Origin: Nocardioides antri
GTDB lineage: Bacteria > Actinomycetota > Actinomycetes > Propionibacteriales > Nocardioidaceae
Direction of reading: 5' to 3'
NCBI RefSeq assembly: GCF_008373765.1
Contig: NZ_VUJW01000008.1
Coordinates: 62,001-126,000, forward strand
Length of the DNA: 64,000 nt
A model generated the notes under the pieces. That model searched no databases. It was not told the DNA's origin and worked only from the letters and a program-made list of their open reading frames with translations. Position 1 is the stretch's first letter. Each line of letters begins with the position of its first letter. Made by a program: the position numbers and the translations under genes. This document shows, piece after piece, positions 19,683 to 27,829 of this stretch.

Positions 19683-20145
19683 CCGGGCCTACCTCCCGGT
19701 CGCGGTCGCCGTGGGCCATCCGCGCCATCGCGAAGCAGCACAGGGCGAGGGCGATCATCCCGAACACGAGGTGCGCGGCCCCGTCGACCCACATCAGGTT
19801 GACGGCGAGCAGGGCGATGGCGAGGCCGAGCAGGTCGCCGCCGATGTGCGGCGCGACCGCGACGCACACAGCAAGGGCGATCATCACGACGCCGACCCAC
19901 AGGATCAGGTCGCTCGCGGTGCCGGGGAAGGCGTCGTTCGCCCAGGACGCGACGTGGGCCTCCCACGCGACGCCCATGAAGTCGAAGATCATGTCGACGC
20001 CCCAGACCAGGGGCAGCGCGATGAACGTGAGCCACAGGGTCAGGCGGCCCTTGCGGTCGGCCGTGATCTCGGAGAAGTGCGTCAGGTCGTGCAGCTCCTC
20101 ACGCATGTCGTGCAGCAGGTCGTCCTGCCGGTGCATGGTGACCAT
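19675..20145 (-). CDS. Four-helix membrane protein of unknown function
   Basis: A 156-residue protein with a charged N-terminus (1-32) then hydrophobic segments near 35-58, 78-98, 102-120 and 124-142. No family is recognised. The ATG at 20145 is preceded by GAAAGGGAA, a usable ribosome-binding site. It diverges from an HTH regulator, and a perfect palindrome sits in its leader, so it is the likely regulated gene of the pair. Confidence 0.65.
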   Translation of the reverse strand: MVTMHRQDDLLHDMREELHDLTHFSEITADRKGRLTLWLTFIALPLVWGVDMIFDFMGVAWEAHVASWANDAFPGTASDLILWVGVVMIALAVCVAVAPHIGGDLLGLAIALLAVNLMWVDGAAHLVFGMIALALCCFAMARMAHGDRDREVGPVS

Positions 20146-20166
20146 GGTGTTTCCCTTTCTCGAGCG

Positions 20167-20183
20167 GTCTCTTTGTAAGAGAC
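20167..20183. promoter_or_regulatory. Perfect inverted repeat in the leader of the divergent membrane gene
   Basis: GTCTCTT-TGT-AAGAGAC has 7-bp perfect arms and a 3-nt centre. It lies 22 bp upstream of the membrane-protein ATG and 78 bp upstream of the HTH-regulator ATG, and is a candidate operator for that regulator. Confidence 0.45.
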
Positions 20184-20260
20184 GTCGTCTTTGACGGTAG
20201 ACCTGGGACGCTCTTTGGGCAAGACTTCTGTCCGGTAGAGAGGGTTGGAGGGAGCAGGCG

Positions 20261-20944
20261 ATGGACGAGGCGTTCGGGCGGCGCGCGGCGACCGTGGCGG
20301 CCCTGGCAGACCCGCTGCGACGGGCGCTCTACCGGTTCGTGGCCGAGCAGCCCGGCGCCGTGAGCCGTGACCAGGCGGCAGAGGGGGTCGAGGTCCCACG
20401 GCACACCGCCAAGTTCCACCTGGACCGGCTCGTCGACGAGGGGCTGCTGGTCGCGGAGTTCCGGCGGCTCACCGGCCGCACCGGTCCCGGAGCCGGCCGC
20501 CCGGCCAAGCTCTACCGACGGGCGCGCAAGGAGGTGTCGGTCAGCCTTCCCAGCCGCCGCTACGACCTCGCCGGTCAGGTCCTGGCCGACGCCGTCGAGC
20601 GGGCGCTGGACGGCACGCCGATGGCAGCGGCACTGGACGACGCCGCCGAGGCCGCGGCCCGGACCGTCGCGACGTCGTACAGCGACGCGCCGTCGGTCAC
20701 CGAGACCCTGTCCCGCCTCGGCTACGAGCCGCGTGACGAGGACGGCGTCCGGCTCGGCAACTGCCCTTATGACCGGCTGGCCGCCGACCACGCCGAGCTC
20801 GTCTGCTCGGTCAACCACCGGTTCGTGGCGAGCCTCTGCTCGGTGCTCGGAAGCGACGACCGGGTCCGGCGCACCGCGACCGGTCCCGGGCCCCGGGGCT
20901 GCTGCGTCAGGATCGAGACGAAGGACCCCGCGGCGACCCCCTAG
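20261..20944 (+). CDS. Winged-helix regulator, SufR-like with C-terminal cysteines
   Basis: A 227-residue transcription factor. The N-terminal winged helix (residues 10-85) reads LADPLRRALYRFV and HTAKFHLDRLVDEGLL. The C-terminal half holds cysteines in GNCPY, VCSVN, LCS and GCCVRI, the spacing seen in COG2345 regulators that bind an iron-sulfur cluster (SufR group). Redox or Fe-S sensing is therefore inferred, not shown. GGAGGGAG precedes the ATG. Its stop codon TAG is part of the -10 hexamer of glnA2. The divergent membrane gene is the likely target. Confidence 0.78.
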   Translation: MDEAFGRRAATVAALADPLRRALYRFVAEQPGAVSRDQAAEGVEVPRHTAKFHLDRLVDEGLLVAEFRRLTGRTGPGAGRPAKLYRRARKEVSVSLPSRRYDLAGQVLADAVERALDGTPMAAALDDAAEAAARTVATSYSDAPSVTETLSRLGYEPRDEDGVRLGNCPYDRLAADHAELVCSVNHRFVASLCSVLGSDDRVRRTATGPGPRGCCVRIETKDPAATP

Positions 20945-20953
20945 GCTCTCCCC

Positions 20954-22291
20954 ATGGGCAAGCAGGAAGACTTCGTTCTCCGCGCTCTCGAGGAGCGTGA
21001 CGTCCGGTTCGTGCGGCTGTGGTTCACCGACGTGCTCGGGTTCCTCAAGTCGGTCGCGGTCGCGCCGGCCGAGCTCGAGGGCGCGTTCGCCGAGGGCATC
21101 GGGTTCGACGGCTCGGCGATCGAGGGCTTCGCCCGGGTCTACGAGTCCGACATGCTCGCCAAGCCGGATCCGGCCACCTTCCAGATCCTGCCGTGGCGGG
21201 GTGAGGGCCCGGCGACCGCGCGCATGTTCTGCGACATCGTGATGCCGGACGGTTCGGCGTCGTTCGCCGATCCCCGCAACGTGCTCAAGCGGACGCTCAG
21301 CAAGGCGGGGGAGCAGGGGTTCACGTTCTACACGCACCCCGAGATCGAGTTCTACCTCTTCAAGGACGACCCGCAGCCCGGCGTCGAGCCGGTGCCGATC
21401 GACCGCAGCGGCTACTTCGACCACGCCGCGCACTCCGACGGCTCCGACTTCCGCCGCGAGGCCATCACCATGCTCGAGGCGATGGGCATCTCGGTGGAGT
21501 TCAGCCACCACGAGGGCGGGCCCGGCCAGCAGGAGATCGACCTGCGCTACGCCGACGCGCTGTCGACGGCCGACAACATCATGACCTTCCGCACCGTCAT
21601 CCGGGAGGTTGCGCTGAGCCAGGGCATCTGGGCGACGTTCATGCCCAAGCCCTTCACCGAGCAGCCGGGCTCCGGCATGCACACCCACCTGTCGCTGTTC
21701 GAGGGTGACCAGAACGCCTTCTACGAGGCCGGCGCCGAGTACCAGCTGTCCAAGATCGGTCGCCAGTTCATCGCCGGGGTGCTCCACCACGCCGGCGAGA
21801 TCAGCGTCGTCACGAACCAGTGGGTCAACTCCTACAAGCGGATGATGTTCGGCGGCGAGGCTCCGTCGTACGTCTGCTGGGGCCACAACAACCGCTCGGC
21901 GATGATCCGCGTGCCGATGTACAAGCCGCTCAAGGGACAGTCCACCCGCGTCGAGCTGCGCACGATCGACGCCGCCTGCAACCCCTACCTCGCGTTCGCG
22001 GCCGTGCTCGCGGCGGGCCTCAAGGGCATCCAGCAGGGCTACGACCTGCCACGGGAGGCCGAGGACGACGTCTGGGCGCTCTCGGAGGCCGAGCGGCGCA
22101 GCCTCGGCATCGCCCCGCTGCCCAAGAACCTCAACGAGGCGATCGAGATCGCAGAGCGCTCCGAGCTCCTCGCCGAGACGCTGGGGGAGCAGGTCTTCGA
22201 CTACTTCCTCCGCAACAAGCGGGCCGAGTGGGACGAGTACCGCGGCCAGGTCTCGGCGTTCGAGCGCGACCGCATGCTCCCGGTCCTCTGA
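20954..22291 (+). CDS. glnA2: Glutamine synthetase type I, GlnA2-like
   Basis: A 445-residue glutamine synthetase-fold enzyme with GIGFDGSAIEGF, EIEFYLF, GGPGQQEIDLRYADAL, PGSGMHTHLS and NNRSAMIRVP, the metal and ATP-binding motifs. Length and sequence match actinobacterial GlnA2 rather than the longer GlnA1. The adenylylation-loop region reads GYDLPREAED, differing from the NLYDLPPEE loop of GlnA1. It lies directly before glnE, the same order as in Mycobacterium tuberculosis. ATG 20954 follows TAGGCT by 6 nt. Related GlnA2-type proteins can be gamma-glutamylpolyamine synthetases. Confidence 0.85.
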   Translation: MGKQEDFVLRALEERDVRFVRLWFTDVLGFLKSVAVAPAELEGAFAEGIGFDGSAIEGFARVYESDMLAKPDPATFQILPWRGEGPATARMFCDIVMPDGSASFADPRNVLKRTLSKAGEQGFTFYTHPEIEFYLFKDDPQPGVEPVPIDRSGYFDHAAHSDGSDFRREAITMLEAMGISVEFSHHEGGPGQQEIDLRYADALSTADNIMTFRTVIREVALSQGIWATFMPKPFTEQPGSGMHTHLSLFEGDQNAFYEAGAEYQLSKIGRQFIAGVLHHAGEISVVTNQWVNSYKRMMFGGEAPSYVCWGHNNRSAMIRVPMYKPLKGQSTRVELRTIDAACNPYLAFAAVLAAGLKGIQQGYDLPREAEDDVWALSEAERRSLGIAPLPKNLNEAIEIAERSELLAETLGEQVFDYFLRNKRAEWDEYRGQVSAFERDRMLPVL

Positions 22292-22316
22292 GACGCCCGG
22301 TCGCTACGGTGACCGC

Positions 22317-25292
22317 ATGAATCGGGCGACGCTGCGCGGCGAGGTGCTCAAGCAGGGCTTCGCCGACGCCGACCGCGCGCTCGAGGAGCTGGCCGAGCTC
22401 GGGGCGACCGGCCGGGAGCTGGTCGCGATCCTGGGCCGGTCGGCCGAGCCGGGCGCCGCCCTGACGTCGCTGGTCCGCCTCGCCGACGCCGTCGACGACC
22501 GCGACGAGCTGCTGGGTGCCCTCGCGGCCGACGAGGGTACGGCGATGCGGCTGCTCGGGGTCCTCGGCGCGAGCGCCGCTCTCGCCGATCACCTGGTCGC
22601 GCACCCCGACCACTGGCGGGTCCTCACCGACCCGACGCTGGGCACCAGTCGGCCCGCGGCCTGGGCGATCCGGGCCGCGCTGATCGAGGCCGTCGGCGCC
22701 GACCCGCACACGCCCGAGCCGGTCGCCACACTGCCGGAGGCGCAGGCCGTGGACGCGCTCCGGGTGGCTTACCGCCGGCTGCTGCTGCCCCTCGCCGCGC
22801 GCGACCTGACCCACCAGGCCGGCGTGGACGACGTCGCGGCCGAGCTCTCCGACCTCGCGGCCGGCACGCTCGACGCCGCACTGTCGGTCGCTCGGGCGTC
22901 CCTCGGCGAGGCGGCCCACTCGGTACGCCTCGCCGTGATCGCGATGGGCAAGTGCGGTGGCCACGAGCTCAACTACGTCTCCGACGTCGACGTCATCTTC
23001 GTGCACGCCCCTCGCGAGGAGGGTGCCGACGAGACGGCCGCTGCCCGGACCGCCGCCAAGCTGGCCGCGCACCTGATGCAGATCTGCTCTGCCCACACCA
23101 GCGAGGGCACCATCTGGCCCGTCGACGCCGCGCTCCGCCCCGAGGGGAAGGCAGGCGCGCTCAGTCGGACGATCACCGGGCACCGCGGCTACTACGAGCG
23201 CTGGGCGGAGGCGTGGGAGTTCCAGGCCCTGCTCAAGGCGCGGCCGGTGGCCGGTGACCTCGAGCTCGGACGGGAGTTCGTGGAGATGGTCTCGCCGATG
23301 GTCTGGTCGGTGGCGGACCGGGAGGGTTTCGTCGACGCCGCCCGGGCCATGCGCCGCCGCGTGATCGAGCACATCCCCGCCAAGGAGGCGGACCGTCAGC
23401 TCAAGCTCGGGGTCGGCGGCCTGCGCGACGTGGAGTTCGCCGTCCAGCTGCTCCAGCTCGTCCACGGACGGGCGGACGAGCGGATCCGCATGTCGGCGAC
23501 GCTCAGCGCGCTCGCCGAGCTGACCCGGGCCGGCTACGTCGGGCGCGAGGACGGCGATGCGCTCCACCACGCCTACGCATTCCTCCGCCAGCTCGAGCAC
23601 CGCATCCAGCTGCACCGGCTGCGTCGTACCCACCTCGTCCCGGACGACGAGGCCTCGCTCCGCCGGCTGGGGCGCAGCCTCGGCTTCCTCAAGGAGCCCG
23701 ACGCCCGGCTGATCCGCACCTGGCAGCACCACCGCCGCGAGGTCAGCCGGCTGCACCAGAAGCTCTTCTACCGCCCGCTGCTCTCCGCCGTCGCCCGGAT
23801 CTCCGGTGACGAGGCGCGGCTGTCGTCGGAGGCGGCGCGTGCCCGGCTCGCCGCTCTCGGGTACGCCGACCCCGCCGCTGCGCTGCGCACCCTCGAGTCG
23901 ATGACGTCCGGGGTCACCCGCACCGCCAACATCCAGCGCGCCCTGCTCCCCGCGATGCTGCAGTGGTTCGCCGAGGGTGCCGACCCCGACGCCGGCCTGT
24001 TCGGCTTCCGGCGGATCAGCGAGGCGCTGGGCCGCACGCCGTGGTTCCTCACCACCCTGCGCGACGAGGGCGAGATCGCGGAGCGGCTGGCCCACCTGCT
24101 GGCCACCTCGCGCTACTGCTCGGACCTGCTCGAGCGGGAGCCGCAGGGGATCAAGCTGCTCGGCGGCGACCTCGCGCCCAAGACGTCCGAGGCGCTGACG
24201 GAGGAGATGCTTGCGACCGGCAGGCGGCAGGGTGACCCGGACCGCGCGATCAAGGCCGTCCGCGCCGTGCGCCGCCGCGAGCTCCTGCGGACCGCCGCCG
24301 GCGACGTGCTCGGCCTCATCGACGTCGCCGATGTCGGCAATGCCCTCTCCCGCATCACCGACGCGACGCTCGAGGCGACGCTGGCGGTGGTGGAGGACGC
24401 GGTCCGGGCGCAGCGGGGGCTCGCCGCCGCCCCGACCCGGCTCGCGATCGTGGCGATGGGCCGCTACGGCGGGTTCGAGCTGTCCTACGGCAGCGACGCC
24501 GACGTGCTGTTCGTGCACGACCCGCTCGACGGCGTCGACCAGCACGAGGCGGCGTCGTACGCCAAGGCCGTCGCCGAGGAGGTACGCCGCACGCTGGCGC
24601 TGCCCGGGGGCGACCCGCCGCTCGTCGTCGACGCCGACCTGCGGCCGGAGGGCAAACAGGGAGCGCTGGTCCGCAGCCTCGACTCCTACGCGGCCTACTA
24701 CGCGAAGTGGTCGAAGGTGTGGGAGGCGCAGGCGCTGCTGCGGGCCGATGCCGTCGTCGGCGACCGAGAGCTCCGCGACCGGTTCACCACGCTGATCGAC
24801 CCGCTGCGCTACCCGCCGTCCGGCCTCGCGGAGGACGACGTCATCGAGGTCCGCCGGATCAAGGCGCGGGTGGACCAGGAGCGGCTGCCCCGAGGTGCGG
24901 ACCCCTCGCTGCACCTCAAGCTCGGCCGCGGCGGGCTGGCCGACATCGAGTGGACGGTGCAGCTCCTGCAGCTGCGGCACGGCGCGGAGGTCGCGGGGCT
25001 CCGCACCACGCAGACCCTGTCCGCCCTCGCCTCCGCCGCCGAGGCAGGTCTCCTCACGCGGGACGACGCGGAGGTGCTGGCCACTGCCTGGCGCACGGTC
25101 AGCAGGGTGCGGAACGCCGCCACCCTGGCCCGCGGGAAGCCCGTCGACCAGATGCCGCGGCCGTCCCGGGAACGCCGCGCGGTGGCCGGGATCCTGGGCT
25201 ATCCCCTGGACCAGTCCGACGCCATGGTCAACGACTATCTGCGCGTCACACGGCGTGCCCGAGCCGTCGTGGATCGCGTTTTCTGGGAATGA
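22317..25292 (+). CDS. glnE: Bifunctional glutamine synthetase adenylyltransferase/adenylyl-removing enzyme
   Basis: Controls GlnA activity by adding or removing AMP. The 991 residues hold two nucleotidyltransferase domains, each with a GxDxD-type motif: YVSDVDVIFVHAP in the N-terminal adenylyl-removing half and YGSDADVLFVHDP in the C-terminal adenylylating half. Each is followed by a helical PII-response domain with KLGVGGLRDVEF or KLGRGGLADIEW. Full length and uninterrupted. ATG 22317 follows TACGGT by 6 nt, so it can be transcribed apart from glnA2 only 25 bp upstream. Confidence 0.95.
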   Translation: MNRATLRGEVLKQGFADADRALEELAELGATGRELVAILGRSAEPGAALTSLVRLADAVDDRDELLGALAADEGTAMRLLGVLGASAALADHLVAHPDHWRVLTDPTLGTSRPAAWAIRAALIEAVGADPHTPEPVATLPEAQAVDALRVAYRRLLLPLAARDLTHQAGVDDVAAELSDLAAGTLDAALSVARASLGEAAHSVRLAVIAMGKCGGHELNYVSDVDVIFVHAPREEGADETAAARTAAKLAAHLMQICSAHTSEGTIWPVDAALRPEGKAGALSRTITGHRGYYERWAEAWEFQALLKARPVAGDLELGREFVEMVSPMVWSVADREGFVDAARAMRRRVIEHIPAKEADRQLKLGVGGLRDVEFAVQLLQLVHGRADERIRMSATLSALAELTRAGYVGREDGDALHHAYAFLRQLEHRIQLHRLRRTHLVPDDEASLRRLGRSLGFLKEPDARLIRTWQHHRREVSRLHQKLFYRPLLSAVARISGDEARLSSEAARARLAALGYADPAAALRTLESMTSGVTRTANIQRALLPAMLQWFAEGADPDAGLFGFRRISEALGRTPWFLTTLRDEGEIAERLAHLLATSRYCSDLLEREPQGIKLLGGDLAPKTSEALTEEMLATGRRQGDPDRAIKAVRAVRRRELLRTAAGDVLGLIDVADVGNALSRITDATLEATLAVVEDAVRAQRGLAAAPTRLAIVAMGRYGGFELSYGSDADVLFVHDPLDGVDQHEAASYAKAVAEEVRRTLALPGGDPPLVVDADLRPEGKQGALVRSLDSYAAYYAKWSKVWEAQALLRADAVVGDRELRDRFTTLIDPLRYPPSGLAEDDVIEVRRIKARVDQERLPRGADPSLHLKLGRGGLADIEWTVQLLQLRHGAEVAGLRTTQTLSALASAAEAGLLTRDDAEVLATAWRTVSRVRNAATLARGKPVDQMPRPSRERRAVAGILGYPLDQSDAMVNDYLRVTRRARAVVDRVFWE

Positions 25293-25349
25293 TTGTTGGG
25301 TCCCGAGGGGGATGACCTGTTCCCGGATCGGGTGTGTAATGATGGGGCT

Positions 25350-25389
25350 GTCGGGCCGTGACCGACCCCCCCAGAGGTCACGGCCCGAC
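25350..25389 (+). terminator. Strong hairpin terminator after glnE
   Basis: GTCGGGCCGTGACC pairs perfectly with GGTCACGGCCCGAC over 14 bp around a 12-nt loop. There is no U-tract, as is common for actinobacterial hairpin terminators. A TGTGTAATGAT extended -10-like sequence at 25333-25343 ends just before the hairpin, so a very short transcript or an attenuated leader for mntP is also possible. Confidence 0.75.
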
Positions 25390-25433
25390 CCCTATTTCCG
25401 GGGACGGTTCGCGCACGAGGACGGTTGTTTCGG

Positions 25434-25991
25434 GTGACACCTTTCGAGGTCGTCGTGCTGGCGTTCGCCCTGGCGATGGACGCCGTCGCCGTCTCCCTCG
25501 CCGAGGGGTTGCGACTGCGCCGTCCCGGCTGGCGCGACGCGCTCCTGATCGCCGCGATGTTCGGGCTGTTCCAGGCGCTGATGCCGGTGCTCGGATGGGC
25601 GCTGGCGTTCAAGTTCGCCGACGCCGTGAGCGCCGCGACGCCGTGGATCGCGTTCGGGATGCTCGCGCTCATCGGAGCGCACATGATCAAGGAGTCGTTC
25701 GAGGACGACGACCACGGTGCGACGGCGAACGTGTCGCTGCGGACCATCACCCCGCTGGCGATCGCCACCTCGATCGACGCGGCGGCCGTCGGCGTCACGT
25801 TCGGCGTGCTGGAGGTCGACGTCGCCCCGGCGGTGACGGTGATCGGCGTGGTCACTGCCGTGCTGTCCCTGGCCGCCGTCTTCATCGGCGCCCGGGTGGG
25901 GGAGCGGCTCGGCCGCTGGGCGACCCTTGTCGGCGGCGTGATCCTGGTCGCGATCGGACTGCGGATCCTGCTGGCGCACCTGCTGGGATAA
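25434..25991 (+). CDS. mntP: MntP-family manganese efflux pump
   Basis: Exports Mn(II). The 185-residue protein has six hydrophobic helices and the two family signatures: AMDAVAVSL in helix 1 and SIDAAAVG in helix 4, each with the functional Asp. GTG 25434 is preferred because it gives the usual N-terminus MTPFEVVVLAFALAMDA; TTG 25425 is in frame with a closer GAGG. The leader shows no yybP-ykoY riboswitch core that I can see. Confidence 0.88.
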   Translation: MTPFEVVVLAFALAMDAVAVSLAEGLRLRRPGWRDALLIAAMFGLFQALMPVLGWALAFKFADAVSAATPWIAFGMLALIGAHMIKESFEDDDHGATANVSLRTITPLAIATSIDAAAVGVTFGVLEVDVAPAVTVIGVVTAVLSLAAVFIGARVGERLGRWATLVGGVILVAIGLRILLAHLLG

Positions 25992-26009
25992 TCGGTCGGC
26001 GGCCAGGCG

Positions 26010-26160
26010 CCGAAAAGCCCTCGACCCCCCGTCGGCTCCAGCGACAGGGGGTCGATCTCCGGGCTGGGCGACTTGCCCGGTCAGGACTTCGAAGACCGGC
26101 GGATCGCCACCCGTGGGGGGAGCACAAGCAGCGATCCGTCGGACGGCTCTTCATCCCGTA
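26010..26160 (-). ncRNA. Candidate structured RNA with a six-cytosine loop
   Basis: No convincing gene occupies this stretch, but it is unusually structured. On the minus strand a 12-bp stem (26131-26142 with 26096-26107, one G-U) closes a 23-nt loop containing CCCCCC. An alternative CCGGTC/GACCGG pairing competes with that stem. Next come a GGGC/GCCC hairpin and then a long terminator stem ending in GGGCTTTT. TAACGT at 26167-26172 (minus) could be the -10. The C-run loop recalls the actinobacterial 6C RNA class, but I cannot score that match. Confidence 0.35.
26016..26065. terminator. Bidirectional hairpin terminator
   Basis: TCGACCCCCCGTCG pairs with CGACAGGGGGTCGA (13 of 14) around a 7-nt loop, extended by an outer AGCCC/GGGCT pairing. 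On the minus strand it runs into TTTT, a classical intrinsic terminator for the candidate RNA; on the plus strand it can end the mntP transcript. Confidence 0.7.
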
Positions 26161-26191
26161 ATCAGGACGTTAGCACAGATTTGCCTTGCTG

Positions 26192-26209
26192 ATGTGACTA
26201 AATGTGACA
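26192..26209. promoter_or_regulatory. Direct-repeat box A upstream of the exported-peptide gene
   Basis: ATGTGACTAAATGTGACA: two TGTGAC hexamers 10 bp apart (one helical turn), overlapping the CTAAAT -10-like sequence of the peptide gene. It also lies just upstream of the -10 of the candidate minus-strand RNA. It matches box B over the regulator's own promoter at 16 of 18 positions. Confidence 0.6.
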
Positions 26210-26270
26210 GGCTTGGTCTCAGTCCGAATCGCGGGCTCGGCGCGACCGCTCCAGCGCAGGGAGAAGAACC

Positions 26271-26393
26271 ATGAACAAGACCGTCAGGCTCGCCATCGCC
26301 GCCCTCGTCGCCGCCCTGGTCACCACCGTGGGCGTGGCTGCGCCGGCCGACGCGAAACCGATCTCGCCGAGCCTCGGATCGCTCTGCTGCTGA
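26271..26393 (+). CDS. 40-residue exported pre-peptide (putative signalling peptide)
   Basis: Starts with MNKTVR, followed by an 18-residue hydrophobic core and PADA, a good Sec signal peptide. The predicted product after cleavage is KPISPSLGSLCC, 12 residues ending in two cysteines. AGGGAGAAG lies 5 nt before the ATG and the gene has its own regulated-looking promoter. Its stop is 7 bp from the stop of the convergent TPR-HTH regulator. Size and layout match Phr/PapR pre-peptides of RRNPP systems. Function is inferred from context only, and no homologue is known to me. Confidence 0.6.
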   Translation: MNKTVRLAIAALVAALVTTVGVAAPADAKPISPSLGSLCC

Positions 26394-26400
26394 TCGCGGA

Positions 26401-27753
26401 TCAGGCGCGGGAGGTCTGGCGGCTGCTGCGCCGTGAGACCAGTCCGCTGGTGGCGGCGGCGCTTCGATACGCCTCGCGCGCGGCGTCGTAGTCGCCGACG
26501 TCCTCCAGGAGGTCGGCCAGCTCGAACCACAGCTGGGCGGCCGACCGGTCGGCGCCTGCGCCCGTCAGCAGCATCACCGCGTCCTGGTACGACGCGCGGG
26601 CCGCCGCAGCGTCGCCGTGCGCGGCATGAGCCTGACCGGTCACGACCATCGCCTCCGCGGCCACCTGGTTGGCGCGCTCTCCGCAGGCCGCCCGCGCCGC
26701 CGCTGCTGTGGTGAGAGCGAGCTCGGGGTCGCCGGACGCGAGGTAGGCCTGGGCCAGAGCGACCTCGTTGCGGGCACGGTCGACCTCGCTCGCGCTCGAG
26801 GACGCCAGCTCCTCCCGTGCGCGAGTGAGGTGGTCGAGCGCTGCCTCGACGTCCGGCGGATCGATCCGCAGCTGGAGCTGGCCGATCTGGATCCGGAGGC
26901 GGGCGAGGTTGCGGACGTCGCGTCCCTCGGCAAGAAGCGCCAGGGCCCGCGAGGCGAGAGGAAGGGCAGCCTTTACGTCGCCGCGCTCGGCCATGATGAA
27001 GCTCGAGTTCCAGTACGCGCCCGCCCGCGCCCCCGGAGTGTCGAGTCCCTCGGCGCGCTGGGCGGCCGCCGTGCAGATCCGGTTGGCGCGGTTGAGGTCG
27101 CCGCGCTCGATGTAGGCAGCGGCGACGGTCACGGAGAGCTGGACGGCCTCGTCGGAGCCGCCGAGCCCGGTCTCTGCGATCTGCGACTCGATCTGCTCGC
27201 CGATCTCGACCGCCAGGGCGAGGTCCCCCGTCTCGCGGTAGCAGCGACTCAGGGCGATGCCGCTCTGGATCAGGACGAGGCCGGAGGTCTCGGTCGTGAG
27301 CCGTTCCAGCTCGGTGATCGCCCCGTCCAGGTCGCCCAGCGCCTCGAGCGCGCGGGCGAGGAGATAGCGACCCCGGTCGGTGAGGTCCGCGAGCGAGGCC
27401 TGCTCTGCGCGGGCGAGGTGCTCGCGCGCCTGGCGTTCCGCCTCGACCGCCTCGCCGGACTCGAGCGCGAGCTCGGCGTAGTCGAGGCCGAGCCGGATCT
27501 CGTCGTACTCGCTCGCGGTGACGCCGCGCAGCAGCTGCTCCACCGGGATGCGGAGGCGGCCGGCGATACTGGTCAGCACCGCCGGCTGGGGGCGTCGGGC
27601 GCCGCTCTCGATCCGGGAGATGTAGCCCACGGAGACCTCGCCGCCCGCCAGCTCGGTCTGGGTGAGGCCGCGGGCGACCCGCGCGGCGCGGACCCGTGCG
27701 CCGAGGTCGGCCAGGTCGACCGAGCGCAGGAGCTCGGCGTTGGTCGGGTGCAT
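26401..27753 (-). CDS. XRE-family helix-turn-helix regulator with TPR-repeat domain (RRNPP-like)
   Basis: A 450-residue regulator. An HTH_3 domain at residues 18-74 (VRAARVARGLTQTEL, YISRIESGARRP) is followed by about 370 residues of helical TPR-type repeats, the architecture of PlcR/Rap/NprR peptide receptors. The start is taken as ATG 27753, 7 nt after CACAAT on the minus strand; another ATG at 27762 is in frame. Box B covers this -10 and the start codon, pointing to autoregulation. It is convergent with the exported-peptide gene and divergent from alkB. Without homology scores, a peptide ligand is an inference. Confidence 0.78.
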   Translation of the reverse strand: MHPTNAELLRSVDLADLGARVRAARVARGLTQTELAGGEVSVGYISRIESGARRPQPAVLTSIAGRLRIPVEQLLRGVTASEYDEIRLGLDYAELALESGEAVEAERQAREHLARAEQASLADLTDRGRYLLARALEALGDLDGAITELERLTTETSGLVLIQSGIALSRCYRETGDLALAVEIGEQIESQIAETGLGGSDEAVQLSVTVAAAYIERGDLNRANRICTAAAQRAEGLDTPGARAGAYWNSSFIMAERGDVKAALPLASRALALLAEGRDVRNLARLRIQIGQLQLRIDPPDVEAALDHLTRAREELASSSASEVDRARNEVALAQAYLASGDPELALTTAAAARAACGERANQVAAEAMVVTGQAHAAHGDAAAARASYQDAVMLLTGAGADRSAAQLWFELADLLEDVGDYDAAREAYRSAAATSGLVSRRSSRQTSRA

Positions 27754-27769
27754 GTGACTCATTGTGACA
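27752..27769. promoter_or_regulatory. Direct-repeat box B over the TPR-HTH regulator promoter and start
   Basis: ATGTGACTCATTGTGACA, again TGTGAC twice at 10-bp spacing. It covers the CACAAT -10 hexamer (27761-27766, minus) and touches the start codon of the regulator. It differs from box A only at positions 9 and 11. Confidence 0.6.
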
Positions 27770-27829
27770 AAAAACGGGCCAACGCGGGCGAGGTGACGGG
27801 ATCCTGGCGAAGTCACAGCGAAGCGGGGC

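Noticed and set aside
25293-25433. Manganese riboswitch (yybP-ykoY) upstream of mntP
   Set aside because: The leader is dominated by the glnE terminator hairpin and I see none of the conserved riboswitch core sequences.
25882-26154. 90-residue minus-strand ORF downstream of mntP
   Set aside because: It runs through the terminator hairpin and has low-complexity Arg/Pro/Gly composition; a structured RNA explains the region better.
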